A DNA stretch of 64,000 bases from Branchiostoma floridae (taxonomy: Eukaryota; Chordata; Leptocardii; Amphioxiformes; Branchiostomatidae). Shown here in pieces: positions 33,133-46,905 of this stretch (positions are counted from its first letter, which is position 1; every line of letters starts with the position of its first letter). Made by a program: the position numbers and the translations under genes. The stretch lies in NCBI RefSeq assembly GCF_000003815.2, contig NC_049981.1:16809781-16873780 (forward strand). The letters run 5' to 3'. The notes beneath the pieces are model-generated. The model searched no databases. It saw nothing but the letters and a program-made list of their open reading frames with translations, and was not told the DNA's origin.

Positions 33133-36100
33133 CCTTTGACCTTTGTATAGCTTTATTACCCTAATAGTGTCTAAATACTTAGATGGTACCACTGCATGTA
33201 CAATGCAAATCGCTCCGATATCGTCAGGGTATGTGAGTTAAGTAATTTTGACCCAGAGAGATTTGGTAGGCACATGTTAAGACTAAAAGCACGATGTGTC
33301 GATTTTAACGCGATTTAAATAAATACAACGTTATCTATGTCTCTCGGGCGATTTGCAGTAAGGTCCCCGCCAATAGATAAATCGTGAAATACCGTTCAAT
33401 CATAGATATTTTTTTTACAAATTTTACCAGCATTGATTTGAACTAAGTCACATTTCTGTACACTGTTCATCCTAATGATAGTTGTAGTACCACCTCTATG
33501 AGATAGAAGGCGTTGTTAGTATTTACTTTTTCGGACCATCCCACCACCCTGAGATGTTTTATTGAATGAGCTTATGTCATGACAATTTGTTTCGTGGTTT
33601 TCGGATATACCATTTCATTTCTTCCTGATTTGGACTAAAATGAAAATATACATGTATCACATGAACCATTTAGGACATGAATCAACCACAAAATGCTATG
33701 CCTTGTTCTTTCGTACCAACTGAGTTAAAAATGTATTTGCTTTACTACAATGTAGCTGTTACGGATTTCTATTCAACAATGCATTCAAAGTTAAATATCG
33801 ATTGCTTGGGAGATCAACCAACTTCGTATGTTGACTTTGTGACTCCTGCCTATTTGATCTCTCACATGATCTGGTATTATTTGCCCCGCCAGTTCCATTT
33901 TCCATTAAAACTCGAAGAACCGATAGATTACAAAATGACGAAATGTTGTTGCTCTAGTGTTAACCTTAGATCAAAAACATATTGAGTAATTGTGTCAAAA
34001 ATTTCAATCATGAACTCGTGTAGATTGTAAAAAAAAATACCTACAAATAATGATACCATGATATCGACTATTTCAATCACGTTTCAGTGCGTTTTAAGCA
34101 TCCTGGCCAGCACTTGATTTGAAGTGCCAAGAACACGTGCTGTGAGACTAATGTAGCCGGAGACAATGTAAAATAACCTCTAGGGCAAGAATCTGACCTT
34201 ACATCGTAAGGGGTTCATCGTGGTAACATTCCATTCTTGTGTGTCGTTCGACCCTATTGTCATTTCGAGTTTATACAGGAAGAATGTAAATGTGGGTTTC
34301 GTAATAAATAACCTTGTTATTAGCCTCTTCCAGGGCTTCAGCCGAGCTTCCTCGGCCCAAAGATAGTAGCCTCTACCAGGCACGACATGTCGCTGGAAAA
34401 ATGGCACAAACTGGACAAATAGATAGATGACATGTCAGAGGAGTCCGAAAACGAGGGGTACAATTTGTAGCATTTTTCCAGCGTCATGTGAAGCTGGGTA
34501 GAGGCTACAAAGATAGTGCTATAACTGTTCATATGTATGTAGGAGAAAAACCCTGGGACGGGCTTTTACAGCTCCCCAGGCGTCTGGAGCGTACGCGTTA
34601 GCAGCGCACAGATTTTTAATCACAGACTTTAACGGTTTGTCGCATTCTTTGATACACAAAAAGTGAATCTAATTGACGTGTTTAGATAGTCCAATGTAGT
34701 CCTGTATGCAGTCCAATGTGTTCTGCTGCTGCAATCAGTCTTTCTTTGAAATATCTCCACATTATCTTCAGAGGCTGTTGTTGATCGCGAACTTCCTGAT
34801 CGTAACTGTCCTAGTCCTCTGTCTTTGGCGTCTGCACTCAGCAAGCTCAGTACGAGATTAAAATGTGTTAAATTTGCAAAGTGCTACAGTTGCAAACAGT
34901 CTACCCAAGAAGTTACTATTTTGTGTCCTTTAAATTGCTTTACAGTGATATAAAAGTGCATGGCCGCGTTTTCGTCTGTTCGTTCAATCTCTAATCTAAA
35001 CGTATTTCAGGTAGTGTTTAACTCGTACTATTCAAGAGCGGATAAACCATATACCTACCGCATCATGCACGGGTAACAGAAAAGATGTGTTTTTTACAGG
35101 TCAGTGAACCTGGATACACGGGAATATGTCCCGCAGCATAATATTCAGCATTCAGCACTGTGCAAATGGTCGCGTTTTGTGCAAATGGTCGCGTTCTTAG
35201 TATACCACCTATGTATGTTAATAAACACTGAGGGATACATTTTTTATAACTCATCAAAGATACAAGATGAACGTCTACAATGTATTACGTGACCTAGGTT
35301 TTTGTAAACTGTGTGGATGTATAAGATTTCATTTGATATTATATTATGTTTTAAGCGTAACTATATATTAATTTATATATACCGTGCGTAAAGCTACAGT
35401 ACTGTATTATATACCATTGTAGTACTGTGTACATGTGCCATGTGTTGCAGCGTACAGTTGCATTAAAACAAACGGTCGTACTAACGTTTTTGTTTTCAAC
35501 CTAGAGTATCAAGTCAAGAGAACTCTGACCCTAGACCCCTCCTCACGTAACGTTATGTATGCTACTCTAGTGGAACTCTGCCTGCCTGACTCAGCTACAC
35601 TGTTTGAAAAGAAAATCAGGCCTTGGATAATGACTGGTACTAACGTACAGGTCAATGCACTTTCAAGTGCCCCGGGCCCGGGTTGGAGTTCTTTTCCCGT
35701 GAGACAACAAGTTAGGCACACCTGGTTGTCTTTAACTGACTTGCCGTGACGTGTCTTGCTTTGGAAGGACGGTCAAACACTTTAAGGCAAATCATGGGTT
35801 TACGGAAACCTCTGGGCCGTCTACCAAATAGGGGGTAGCCTGGTAGCCTGGACTAGTATCTGGTTTGATAGACATGCTGATAGACTACCGTAGGTAGTAT
35901 TTCTCACCCCACCCCAATCACGCCCTCTCCCCCAAAAAAACGATATTATTCAATCCTTATGATCTTAATCCCTTTGATGATAGTTGATAGTTTCAATACA
36001 CTCAATGCTAGGCATGTATTCGTGTCCATTGACCTTATCATTGAAGATCCATCGTGTATACCATGCAATAGACAAGTATTCGATGTATAAGTGTATAGAA

Positions 36101-39071
36101 AAAACGAAATAACGTATCTAGAAATAATATGAAAAAGCTAATAGGTATTTACAGAGTACCATGCCCAGTCCACAGCATGTACAATCAGAATTGATATATA
36201 TCCAGAAACTTGCACGTAATGAACAAGAAACGACGCCCATTCAATAGCATGCTAGAAAGGCTAGTCCATACACATATTTATACAGGAGCCATCTTTCGGT
36301 TGTACCCATTTACAATATTGCATGATGTCGTCATTCCTGGGTCACATCCAGGGCAAGGTATACAATAAGACACAGAAATCCCCAGGGCCTGTACATTCAC
36401 ATGTCTTTAACGTCAGGTTGTCTGTATGGTTGCTCCCCGCCCAACAACGGTACTGAGTCATTCAGGCAGCACACACTGGTAACTTTGACCTTCAGCGCGA
36501 CAAAGCACGACAGAATTCATTAGAGATGTAGATAATGTTTCATTTTCCTGTACGTTTCGAAAACTACGCTGGGTGTCACAAAATCATATAGTTTATTGTC
36601 TATCAAATGTTGTATTCAGAACGTTTAAAGATCTGACTAAGATGCTAATGTTTGCAAAATGTTTGCACGATCTTAGATACTATTTGCACACACATCAATA
36701 GAATTTCTTGCTATATAGTTAGGAATGACGTTACTTGCGAACATTGCCTTGTTTATTCGTTGACTGTTAATTTGCACACATGTAAACTTCAACGACTTAT
36801 AAATGATACAGATGAACATAATTGGTCCAATTAAGACCTGAAAACCCATAGATCTCCCGTTTAAAGCTTACATTACGCAATATAAGGTAAAAACAATAAG
36901 ATGGATAAATTGAAGATGGCGTGCGTGATCAAATGTTAATTGATATGGAATCACATTGATCGATTAGCGAGGTGGCTGTCCCTGAAGTGATCTCACGCCC
37001 CCTCCCGCCCAAAATGGCGGAGATCTAAGGAAAAGTTCCCAAGGGAACAGGCTACCTTGTCGCCTTCTATAAAGCTTTAGTGGTGTATTGTTTTCAGATA
37101 AACTCTGCTTTCCGTTCTATCGACAACTCCCGACCCGAAAGGTGCTGAATAAATAATTCAGGTGAGCCCATACAGCCCAGTGACTGTGACAGCCGCTGGC
37201 AGGCATTCACCTCAGACTTTGATGTTGACACGGTTTAAATATACGAATAAATGCCAATGTACTTCGGCATGTAGTCCATTGTTGTTTTTTCACATGCGCA
37301 TGTCTTAAAATCAGTACTGCAGGCTGCAGCGCTATCTATTATTTTGATAAGACTGTGAAGCGTTAGTGATCATTTCATGCAAAAATAATGTTATTTGTCC
37401 TATGTTGTTGTTGATATACCTTCCTTCCTATTTTTGAAAACACACATTCTGTCCCGGGCCGTTTATCACAGAAGACAAGGCGTCAAACAATACGAAACAA
37501 ATATTCTTTTTTAAATCATGGCGTTACAATATTCAACAATAAACAATCCCTATTTCCATTTTTTGTTACCGTCTAGAAATAAAGAGCATGGCATCATTTC
37601 GATACAAGATATTAGTTGTCAAATAAGAATTTATTTCAGAATACTGTAGTTGAAAATGAGACCACGCCTAAGAACATGTTGGTCTGTTATGAGATATTTC
37701 ACACACTCTGAGAACACAATGACGTGCTTGTCTGGTGATGTCAATTAGGGCGTGTTGCGCAATTACAAAATAGCACAGGGGAATTGCCATGGCAACAACA
37801 GGTCACCGAGGTGTGTAAACACTGAGTTCTTTTTATTTGCCATACTTAATTGTATCCAACGACTATTCAAGTTCCAAATCGTTGATATTAAAAAAGAGAC
37901 TCATATTTTCACAGTCTGATCCTCTTACGTAATCACTCGGGATTTTTAATGCTAAATACATTAAATAAACTTAAGGCGATGTTGTGTTTCTGAGTATAGG
38001 TACAAAAAGTGCCCGTTACTGTAACAGCGTTTGTGTATAAAGTATTGAATTGTACATGCACAAGTCATATCGTTTCTAATGCGCCAGCACACGTTATTCA
38101 CCAAGCCCCATTGCATGTATTGTATCATAAAACATGTAGCGGTAACTTACAGTGTTAATATGAGGTCTACGAAAACACCTACTAGTAGTCAGAATTGCTT
38201 TGCTAGTTGACAGATATTGCGTGTTGTATAGTCGGACAAGTGACAATAGTGCCCGACTTATTGAATGTGACGTGAAATTGATAGATACTCTTCTGTCCTA
38301 CATCATTTATACTTGCTAACTCATAAATATGTACAAAATCCTTATCTAAACATCGCTCCTACTTTCATACGTAAAAACTCTTTGTTATATGTATCTGGCA
38401 CAAGTGGTCCTATGTCTTTTCACCTTTTGGAATTGGCGAAAGCAATCCGTTATATCCGTTATAGAATGTCCGTAAAGTCGGCTAACATCCTGTTATACTA
38501 ACCCTGTCCTGAAATATTCAACATGTCCGTTCTCTCTGAGGATTTGAAGAACATAACGGGATTCTTGTTTCATTTATCTTTATTCTGCCAGGGGAATAAT
38601 CCTTTGTAAGGTACAATGAAGGGCCTCCAGGCGTTTTTAGACAGGAAGGTACAATTATTGTAATACTGTATCACTGACCTTTCCAACCAAGGACATCATC
38701 CTTTGAATACGACGATTATTTTCGTTGTTTCTGTTAAAATATTGATACATTACGCCAGGTATAAAACTTCAAGACAATTAAAAAACAGGTCAAAGACTCG
38801 TCTCTGCGTCAAAAATGTATCCTCCTTCGCAGACTTCGGGTAGTGCTGGTCGGTGATTTTCAACATTGCCAGAAATGTTCTCTAAAAATGCCGGCAGAGC
38901 ACAGGTAGCTATAGAATCTTAGTCCAGTTCAAAAGCGCGAACTAGCGCTCCCCCATTAAATAGCGATGATACAGGTCTGCGAAAGAGGCGGTACGTTTTG
39001 ACACAGAAAAAGAAAATCAAGAAGCTTTTAAATGCTCCTTGAAAAAATCTAGTTCTGATTTGAAGGTTGGG
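33133..39071. other. Intergenic region, about 5.9 kb
   Basis: No supported gene. The open frames at 33677-33985 and 35435-35749 have no recognisable domain or splice context. A near-perfect RFX X-box is at 37783-37796. The repeated word gtgcaaatggtcgcgtt occurs twice in tandem near 35160. Confidence 0.6.
37783..37796. promoter_or_regulatory. RFX X-box-like palindrome
   Basis: attgccatggcaac matches the palindromic X-box gttgccatggcaac at 13 of 14 positions. It lies in non-coding DNA between the KCTD-like and PTB-domain genes. RFX sites usually control ciliary genes. Confidence 0.4.
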
Positions 39072-42000
39072 TTAGATCTCTACCCGGTCGCGACTCTGTA
39101 CTGGAACGGGTTTGAAGCTGCTGGAGCCTCGATAGGGAGGCCACTCTTCCTCCGAGTCCGACACGAACACAGACCGCTGCTGGCCTGCGCTGCCGACACG
39201 GGGCCGCTCCGACCGACTCTCATTCCCAGAATGCTCAAACAAGTCGTAATCAATGTTATCCAGCTCGTCTTGCTGTACGTTGTATGACTGTTTCTTCCCA
39301 CCCGACTTGGACGAATGCCTCGACCTTTTCGACTTGGACGATTTTTCACTCTTAGTGTCATTTTTCAAGATCGCTTTTGGTGGTGGCGGCGCACTATGTG
39401 GCTGGTGATTTGGCGAGTAGGCTGACCTGTGGTTTAAAGGTGGAGCGGAAGAATTCTTCTTTATGTTGTTACCGGGGGAGTAGTTTCTGTTGTTAGGCAT
39501 TGGGGGAGGGTTGTAGGGTTTGCTGATAACAGCAGGGTTGTACGGTTTGCTATTCACAACAGGTGCGGCGATGTTGTTCGGGACCTGGTGCCTTGCTGGT
39601 TGTTGCGCGTATGTTTTATGATTACTGACGTGAGCATAGTTTCTGTTATTAGAGTTGGGAGCTCCAGGCGCGATGTAAGGTCGGTTGTTGTGTGTCTCCT
39701 CTAGCTGCGGTTTAGCGTAACTCATAACAGTGATGTCTTTCAAGCTCGTGGCGTACATCTCGTGTTGTAACAACCTCTCGCGAGATCCGGCGGACCTTTG
39801 GGTCCGTTCGGGTGAGGGTGGGAGTGACCTCGGTTGCGGGGCGGGCCCTCGGGCATACTGCACATCCTGTGGAAACAAAAATTCCTTGTTTTGGGACTGC
39901 TTGAGCTGCCTGTTGGGTGATATCAAGTTCAACAGCTTTTCCCGTGTGGTCAAGACGTGGTTAGAGGAGTTTTTATGGTTCTTATTTTTCTGTTCAAAAG
40001 AGACGGTCTTCGTAGTGTCTGGGATGATCTGAAGATGGAGATAGAAAGGAGAGGAAGGAAAATGAAAATGACGATGAGGATTAAAACAAAGAAATCAACA
40101 CGAGATGAAAATGAATGATTAAGAAAATAGCATGGTTAAGATATTATGCAGTGATACGAAATAAATAAATAAACAATAGATTACTTCACTTAAGTGCAAG
40201 TGACGTATTTTCTTGCAGTGAAAAAATGAAATCTAGAGTGATTATTTGTAAGGATGAAAGTATGAGTATTTAGTATGGGTGGCAAGGGAATGTCACTATG
40301 TATTGTTTGTGTGTAACTTTGCAAGTGTATGTAAAACGGTGTCAACAAAAATACAGTTTCAATCAAATACGTCCGAATGCACATGCTTCGAAATGACCAA
40401 CAGATACGACCATCGATATTTAAGGTTATATGTTGCTGCCAAATAATTTATACAAGAAAAAAGGGCGTGCTTTGACTGTGTGAATACGCATGCGTGGTTT
40501 AACATACCCAGAGCATTTTTGTTGTAACCATACGAGGTTGATAAACACAAGTTTAATTGTTTCAAACTCATGCACGAGGAAAAATATACATGCGACATAA
40601 AAAAACAATAAATTCAAAAGATCACAAACTAATTTCAATGATACAATAACATTTTTCATTGTAATAACACCAACTTTCTTTCTTGGACGACATTGGAAAA
40701 CGAATACCCACCTCCTCTATAACTCTTAGTAGCTCCCTGGAATGTTGATAAACAATATAGTTGACTTCCCCTTTTTTACATACAATAGAGGAAGTGTATT
40801 TTGGAAACTTGTAAATTTGAATCATTGGCTTGTTTTCGCATCATAGCAGGAAAGGAAGGTAAAGTTATATAATGACGTTCGTTTTCTACTGCATTCCAAG
40901 AGCTATATTTACAGATTCTCTCTGTAACTTCATATAATCTGAACCATTTCTCCATACCTGTTGCGGAGGCCGTCTCCTGGTGGTGTTAGCGGAGAGATGG
41001 AACCCCGTGCCGGCTGGAGCGCCATTACTGCGGGTAGGGGAGGCGGGGGCGGACCGACGCGGTTTGTTGACGGTAGCGTACACCGGTTCTTCCCGAGGAA
41101 GAGGCCGATGCGTGTCCCGCTCGTGCACTTTGGTCACATATTGCAGGTCCTAGAATTGCAATATTATGAAAATTTTATTCATTGTATGAGCGGCAATATT
41201 TGGTATTGATGTAGATGTGTGATTTGGGGGGGGGGGGGATCTACGTCTTTCTCTATGATTACAATTAGTAATCATTTGTCGCTACTAGAACACTTCTTTG
41301 TCAGTTGCTTCAAAAATACAGGAAACTGGCTATATGTGAATAACGTAGCAACGGAGTTAGAGTGATACATTTACACACAATTAAGCTATGTCTGATTCTA
41401 AAGTCTAACTTATCTGGAAAATCATTAAGATTCTATTTGGCCAATTTCAGTATTTTCCATCAATGCACAGAGCGTGGTAGAGAAAAATGGTACAAAATGC
41501 CAGTGGTAAATATTCACTTAAGTTTTTACATAACATGCTTTACATAACATGGACCACCAGGGACTTACGTACAAAACAAGTTGATGAGTTAAAAAAAAAA
41601 TCCAAAGAGCTGAGCTTGGAGAATCATCACGGGCTGTATCTACCTTGGACACAAAGATGTACTTCCTCACATGGGTCTTCCTAAACTAGCTGAAAGTAGT
41701 AAGGGACTGTGTCTGATAACTCTGAATTTTATCGTTAACTTTTATCTTTCGAATTCGTTCTCGCAAACAGCTCGGACGGGCCCAGCTTTGGGAAATACCC
41801 TAGCATAGCATAATTTCAAACGTCTAGTTTAGTTCTTAAACATCTCGATTGCTGGTACATTGATTTATAACATAGGTTTTAACTGCAACAAACCAAGAAA
41901 GTCATTTTGACTCTTCAATGCTTCATTCAGAAACAGAATATTGCGGAACTAAATATGCACGTGACATTTAGACCACATGTGACAAGGTGAACTTTGACCA

Positions 42001-43974
42001 AGAATCTCACTTTTCTAAAGAATAACGTTTCTTAATTTACTTCCATAAAAACGCTGCAAACTACTACAACTAATTTCCTTCTTCCAACGAATTGGAACCG
42101 TAATGATAGCTAATTGATATGCTTGAAAGATTGTGTATAGGAAAATGTTCGAAGAAGACAGCTTTGAGCCGAAAATCTGTTTGAAATTATTTAAGTAGAT
42201 TGGTTTCTCATCTGTTTAGATGAAGTGTATATTGAATGGGTTCATCAGGTCGATAAGTCACTAGGTATTAAAGGTTCGTCATACACACTATCAGTGGGAT
42301 GTAGAACCAGTAGGACTTGATAGCAGGACTGGCGAAATGCTGGTTGGTAATACTAATAGCTTTATACAGCACAAAGAGCTTTAAACCCCAGATGTTTACA
42401 CAGTTTTAAGGTTTCGAGTGCTACCTAGGTGGGACTACCAGTGAAAATAACCTAAAGGTTAAGTAAACAACGTCTTTGTTAACAACTTCGTGAAAAGGCA
42501 AATATTGAAATAGGAATATGTTTCTACAAAGATCCCACGATTGTAAATGAGGCGTAGCAACCGGAGTAGCAACGCCAAGAATATATTTTATGATTTCTAA
42601 ATAATGTATTGTAGTGGACGAGAACCATGCATTCTTCACTTTACCAAACTATTACTGAACTAACGTCGATGGACGTTAGACATCCATGTGATAAAATATG
42701 CCAAATAATAGTTACTAAAACGACTGGATATGAATTTGGAAACGGCGAGACGTCTATCGTCAGTGTCTTAGGTAGTGGTTGCTACCTAAAATGTCTTACC
42801 GTTTCCAAAACCAGATCCTGTTGCTAGAGTAACTATCATTTGGCGATTAATAAACTTAACTAATCATTGGAGGCCAATTTGGAGCTTCGATAGACTATAA
42901 GTTGTAACAGCAAGTCTAGCAAAACAAATACATTTAGAGAAAGTGTGGACCTACAGGCTATTCCACATCTCATTACAGACATGTACATTACTTTGTAAAC
43001 AAATCACCTTTACCTTCAGGGCGTAATTTCTACAGAAACAGTTTTTTGTTTTAGTTTACACTATCTATAGACTACTATAATTTTGTATTATCAGAGAATG
43101 CATTATGAATACACAAAGGAATAGAAAAACTTCCTACCTGTGTATTCACATATGACCTTGGTCGCTCTGGCCGGACATGACTGTCCGCGTTCGCATAATG
43201 ACTTCCCCTTTGGGGGGCGCTGTGCGCACCGGAATGGTTCCGCCTCCTGACAACAGCGTAGTCCCTGGACACCGGCCCATTACCGTACGTAGCAGTCTTC
43301 GCGCTCTGCGCCGAAGGTCGTCGGAAGATGTGCGTTTTTCCCGGCAGGGATTTTATCGACCCTCGCCGGAGGAGGTTGATCTTGTTGGACAGCACCTTTG
43401 TTGCAGAACGACTCCTACTCATGAACACCGAAGATGGCCGCCTGCTGTGGTGGTTAGATACAGAAGACGGTGGGGTCGGACGGCCGATGCTGTGCCCGTA
43501 CTCTTGAATAGCGCGAACAAGCCACAAAGCTAACGCAGTAGCGTATTCAGGCTTCTTCGTCTTGAAAGCTAAACACATGAGAGGGTTGTCTAGGCTCCGA
43601 GTCCGCATGACGAACGCGAAAACGTCTTTGTGAATGTTGTCTGCAATTCCGTAGGTCACCGCGCGGGTAGGGACGACGTCGGGTGTTGGCGCCCCGATCG
43701 CGTTCTTCGGGTAGCCGATGAGAATCCCCTGTCCGCCGATACTGAGGGTTCTCTTCGGTAGACTCTTGTCTTTCCCCCGTTCGTAGAGCATGTGAACCAC
43801 CGGGACCACGAATTCCCTAGCGGACCTCTCCACGGGTAGCGTCCCCAGGTAACGAACATGAAATATCGGACACACAGTCTCGTCGCTGCCATACTCCACT
43901 GACAGATCCTTCAAAGACCTGGTCTTGTAGCTTTTCGCACTTCTACCGCTCCTTCTGCTGCCGAAAATCGACAT
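39072..43974 (-). CDS. PTB/PID-domain protein with long disordered C-terminal region (FAM43-like)
   Basis: Minus-strand exons 43138-43974, 40958-41149, 39072-40028; all phase 0; 661 residues. The PTB/PID fold spans about residues 35-165: CPIFHVRYLGTLPVE, LSIGGQGILIG, RAVTYGIADNIHKDVFAFVM, PLMCLAFKTKKPEYATALAL and WLVRAIQEYGHS. This order (HVRYLG, QGI, VTYxxAD, CLAF, ALALWL) fits PID domains and most resembles FAM43 proteins; PTB domains usually bind NPxY-type tails. After it come basic Ser/Arg-rich stretches, a Pro/Asn/Tyr-rich middle with repeated SKPYNP and NNRNY units, a Lys/Ser block (KSEKSSKSKRSRHSSKSGG) and an acidic tail. The C terminus RVEI could bind a class II PDZ domain. The start has a strong ccaccATG context. 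Reading through the 40958 donor gives a short alternative ending. Confidence 0.85.
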
Positions 43975-46333
43975 GGTGGCTGTCTCTGCTCGAAATTCCT
44001 GGCGTGAGAAAGCAGTCTCTACAACATTTAGAGGAATAATCCCGCTCGGCTGCCCGCTTTGTCAAAGGCTCGACCTAACCGTCTCCACCCGTCCAACGAC
44101 TATTGTCGTCATCACAAGGTGGATCCTATACACCTTTGGGCGTGTCTCAAATACCACTCACTTTAGTAGAAACACATCGGCAAACACTAAACAGCCAAGG
44201 GCGGTAAATTATAGATCTTATAACAAGCCTCAGAATATTCTAAGCGCGTTCGCTGGTCCGAAAATCGCCTCGGTGTGTTTTTCGGGGCCCGAGTATGTCG
44301 GGGTCGTGTGTGACGCGTTGCCCTGCTCCGCGTTAAGACCATCCATTATAGTCAGACAAGCCATTGTCTCCAGGACAACCATCCCTCGGGGGCATCCATG
44401 TTGAATGGGGGCCCCCAGATGGCTCAGGATTGTTGAGTTCACTTCGCATGCGAACGGGCCATGGCGAATGAATAAAGGGCCCAACGTCAATGCAAGCTGT
44501 GTGGCATTGGTCGGTAATACGATATATAGAGAAACACAATGAAAAAGCCGAGCTTTTGTAAAAAAAAGGTTGATACAAGAAAGAAAATAGGTGCTCTGAC
44601 AATTCATTACTGGAAATCATATTGATATTCATTTTGGAAAGCCAGAGATTAACTGGTTAATACAATGCACTTAAGACGGCTTAAATATCAGGCGTCTAAG
44701 TAGAGGACATGGGCAAATGCATCTAAAAGTGAAAAGGCCAACGAGTCTTTTACAAGTTCTACACTTGGAAGGATCATTACTATGAGTTTGATACCGGGGG
44801 GATGAACGGCTGTAAACAGTGAAAGTGTGAAGACTCCTCCGGGGGAGACCCTTTGCCCTCGGGTCGTCTCCAAACAAGCAGATGCATCGGACAGGGTTGC
44901 TTTGGTTGTCTTATGACGTCATTTCTTCAAATTCGTTCCCACGTTCCTCAAATCAGGATACGGGCTTCTTTTTAGCACCCTTCTTAGACTTCTTGGAGCG
45001 CGGAAAATATCTCGGCAATAGAAAACCTTAGGCCATTTAAATTTCAAACGCGATTTAATGTACTCTTTGAAATAAAGGCCCCATGGGCCAAAAGGCTACG
45101 AAGGCAAAGGCTGTATATTTCCTCCTTTGACGCGCGCATGCAATCAAGAAACAACCATAATGCGTTGAAACGATTTAATACCCTAATAAAGACAAGTTGG
45201 GGGGCTAGATCATGTGGCAGGAAAATCGCACATCTTATAATTAAGAGAGAGAAAGAGAGAGAGGTGGAGCAGCAAGAGATCCACACAATAACCCCCCACC
45301 GATTCGTACGTTTGGAGACCTTTGCTCTCAATTGGGTACCAAGGCGTCCGACGGGTCATTGAATATCCCATCAGTAACTTCAGTGTTTCAATAGGGTAAA
45401 GGTGAAGGATGTTGAACTTCAAGTGTAATTATGTCTCAGTTTACAAGTTATCGAGGCGATGCATAATCCTTCATTGTTTCGACGTCTTATGCACTAGTAA
45501 TGCAGTCTTCCGCTTTAGCCGAGCACACCCCTACTCTTCACAATAAGTGTGTTTGGTTATTTTACGTGCAGAGGTTTGTTGCCTGAGACTGACGCTTCCT
45601 CTAATGCTATAGCTAAGGGTGATATTTCCCACCCGGGGCCTGGCAGGGCTGCTCGTGAAAACGAAAATCCCATGTCAAGGAATATGCACAATTTTTGCTC
45701 TTGAATAATTTTTGGCACGTTTTTTTAAAAATATCATTTATATCATACTTTTCTTTCTCAAAAGCTGCCCAACCGGGCCCGGTTTGGAAATGTGACGTAG
45801 GCAATGTACGTGACTCATGTAGAATTAATTTTCAACTCTATTATGTACAAAATAATAGAAGAAAGGAATTCTAATACTTGACAGAACATCACGATGTATG
45901 CACGTCAACAATCCATGTCTGATATACATTACAACATGGTAATTAGGATAAGATCTAGGTGATCTGGTCCGCCCAATAAGCACACGCATGTTTGACTCTG
46001 ATAACAACTCACCTTTCTGACCTCAAACTGACACGTTTGCTACACCTACAATTTGGGACATGATTTACAGCAGTGCATGTTATTAATGTATGTGCTTATA
46101 AGACAGCGGGTGGGGGTGTTAGAATACACTAATCGTCAACTTCACTTCCACCAGAAAAGTAGCCGCTCCACTTCCAGGTGTTTACTGACGACTGTGCTGT
46201 CTGTATACATTTTTTAGAGACAGTTACTTGGGTACGGACTTGCAAATAAAGTTTGTTTAGTTATAACCATTCATTCTGTATTGTCTGATCACTTATCGCA
46301 ACATTTACCTACACTTTAGTTGGTTAACTGCAG

Positions 46334-46673
46334 CAGGGCTCTAGCCAGCGTCCGTTTTTCCGTGAATTGACGGAAATTTGCTGCGTCTGACGGAAAAAAT
46401 TTAAAACCAATCCGTCAACCTTGACGGACAAAAATCCTTGGTGGGAGCTACATGCGGCTTGGGGACGCCACGCACGGCCATAAAAGCCACACACTGTTTG
46501 TTTTGCTATTGTTATAATTGTTGACAATGTGTGTCGGCACCCTTTCGCATACGATAATCTCATTAAAAACCGTTTTTCAAGGTCTCAGTTCAGCCCTTCT
46601 AAGTAATTTTCGCGTTTTTTGCGACGATTGTAATTGGCTGACGGAAAAAAAATTCGAGCTGGCTGAAGCCCCT
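46334..46673. mobile_element. hAT-like MITE, copy 2, with 8-bp target duplication
   Basis: Full-length relative of 4894-5237: starts CAGGGCTCTAGCCAGC and ends gctggctgaagcccct. Flanks are aactgcag before and aactgctt after (6 of 8 identical), consistent with the 8-bp target duplication of hAT transposases. Confidence 0.85.
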
Positions 46674-46856
46674 AACTGCTTAAAGCATGTGGATGTCAGG
46701 ATTTGTCCAGAGGTTGCAGTGTTACTACAACTTGCAAGGGGCGCTAATGCATGGTCTTGTACCGAAATTATTGAAGGAGGGTCTACATGGGAGGGCTTAT
46801 AAGAAAGCGCTTTCAGTTGTTTCTAGTTGTACTTGTTAGTAAGTTCATTATAGTGA

Positions 46857-46905
46857 CACTGAAGAAGAGTGAAGGATGTCACTTGAAACGTCCGGAAGTA
46901 AATCT
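46857..46905 (+). mobile_element. Hammerhead-like motif, second copy
   Basis: cactgaagaagagtgaagga continues to tgtcacttgaaacgtcc. Read as CTGAAGA, AG, stem agtga/tcact, loop aggatg, then GAAACGTC. The stem differs from the copy at about 10876-10909 but still pairs. A shared tcc(a/g)gaagtaaa word follows in both. Confidence 0.45.

Noticed and set aside
33677-33985. 102-codon frame
   Set aside because: No recognisable motif, no promoter or splice support; kept only as a possibility.
35435-35749. 104-codon frame
   Set aside because: Composition is not protein-like and there is no related sequence that I recognise.
40359-40825. Several minus-strand frames of 64-79 codons between PTB exons
   Set aside because: Intronic, overlapping in different frames, no conserved features.
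44230-44632. Overlapping frames of 99 and 125 codons on the minus strand upstream of the PTB gene
   Set aside because: Lie in the promoter side of the PTB gene, overlap each other in different frames and carry no domain.
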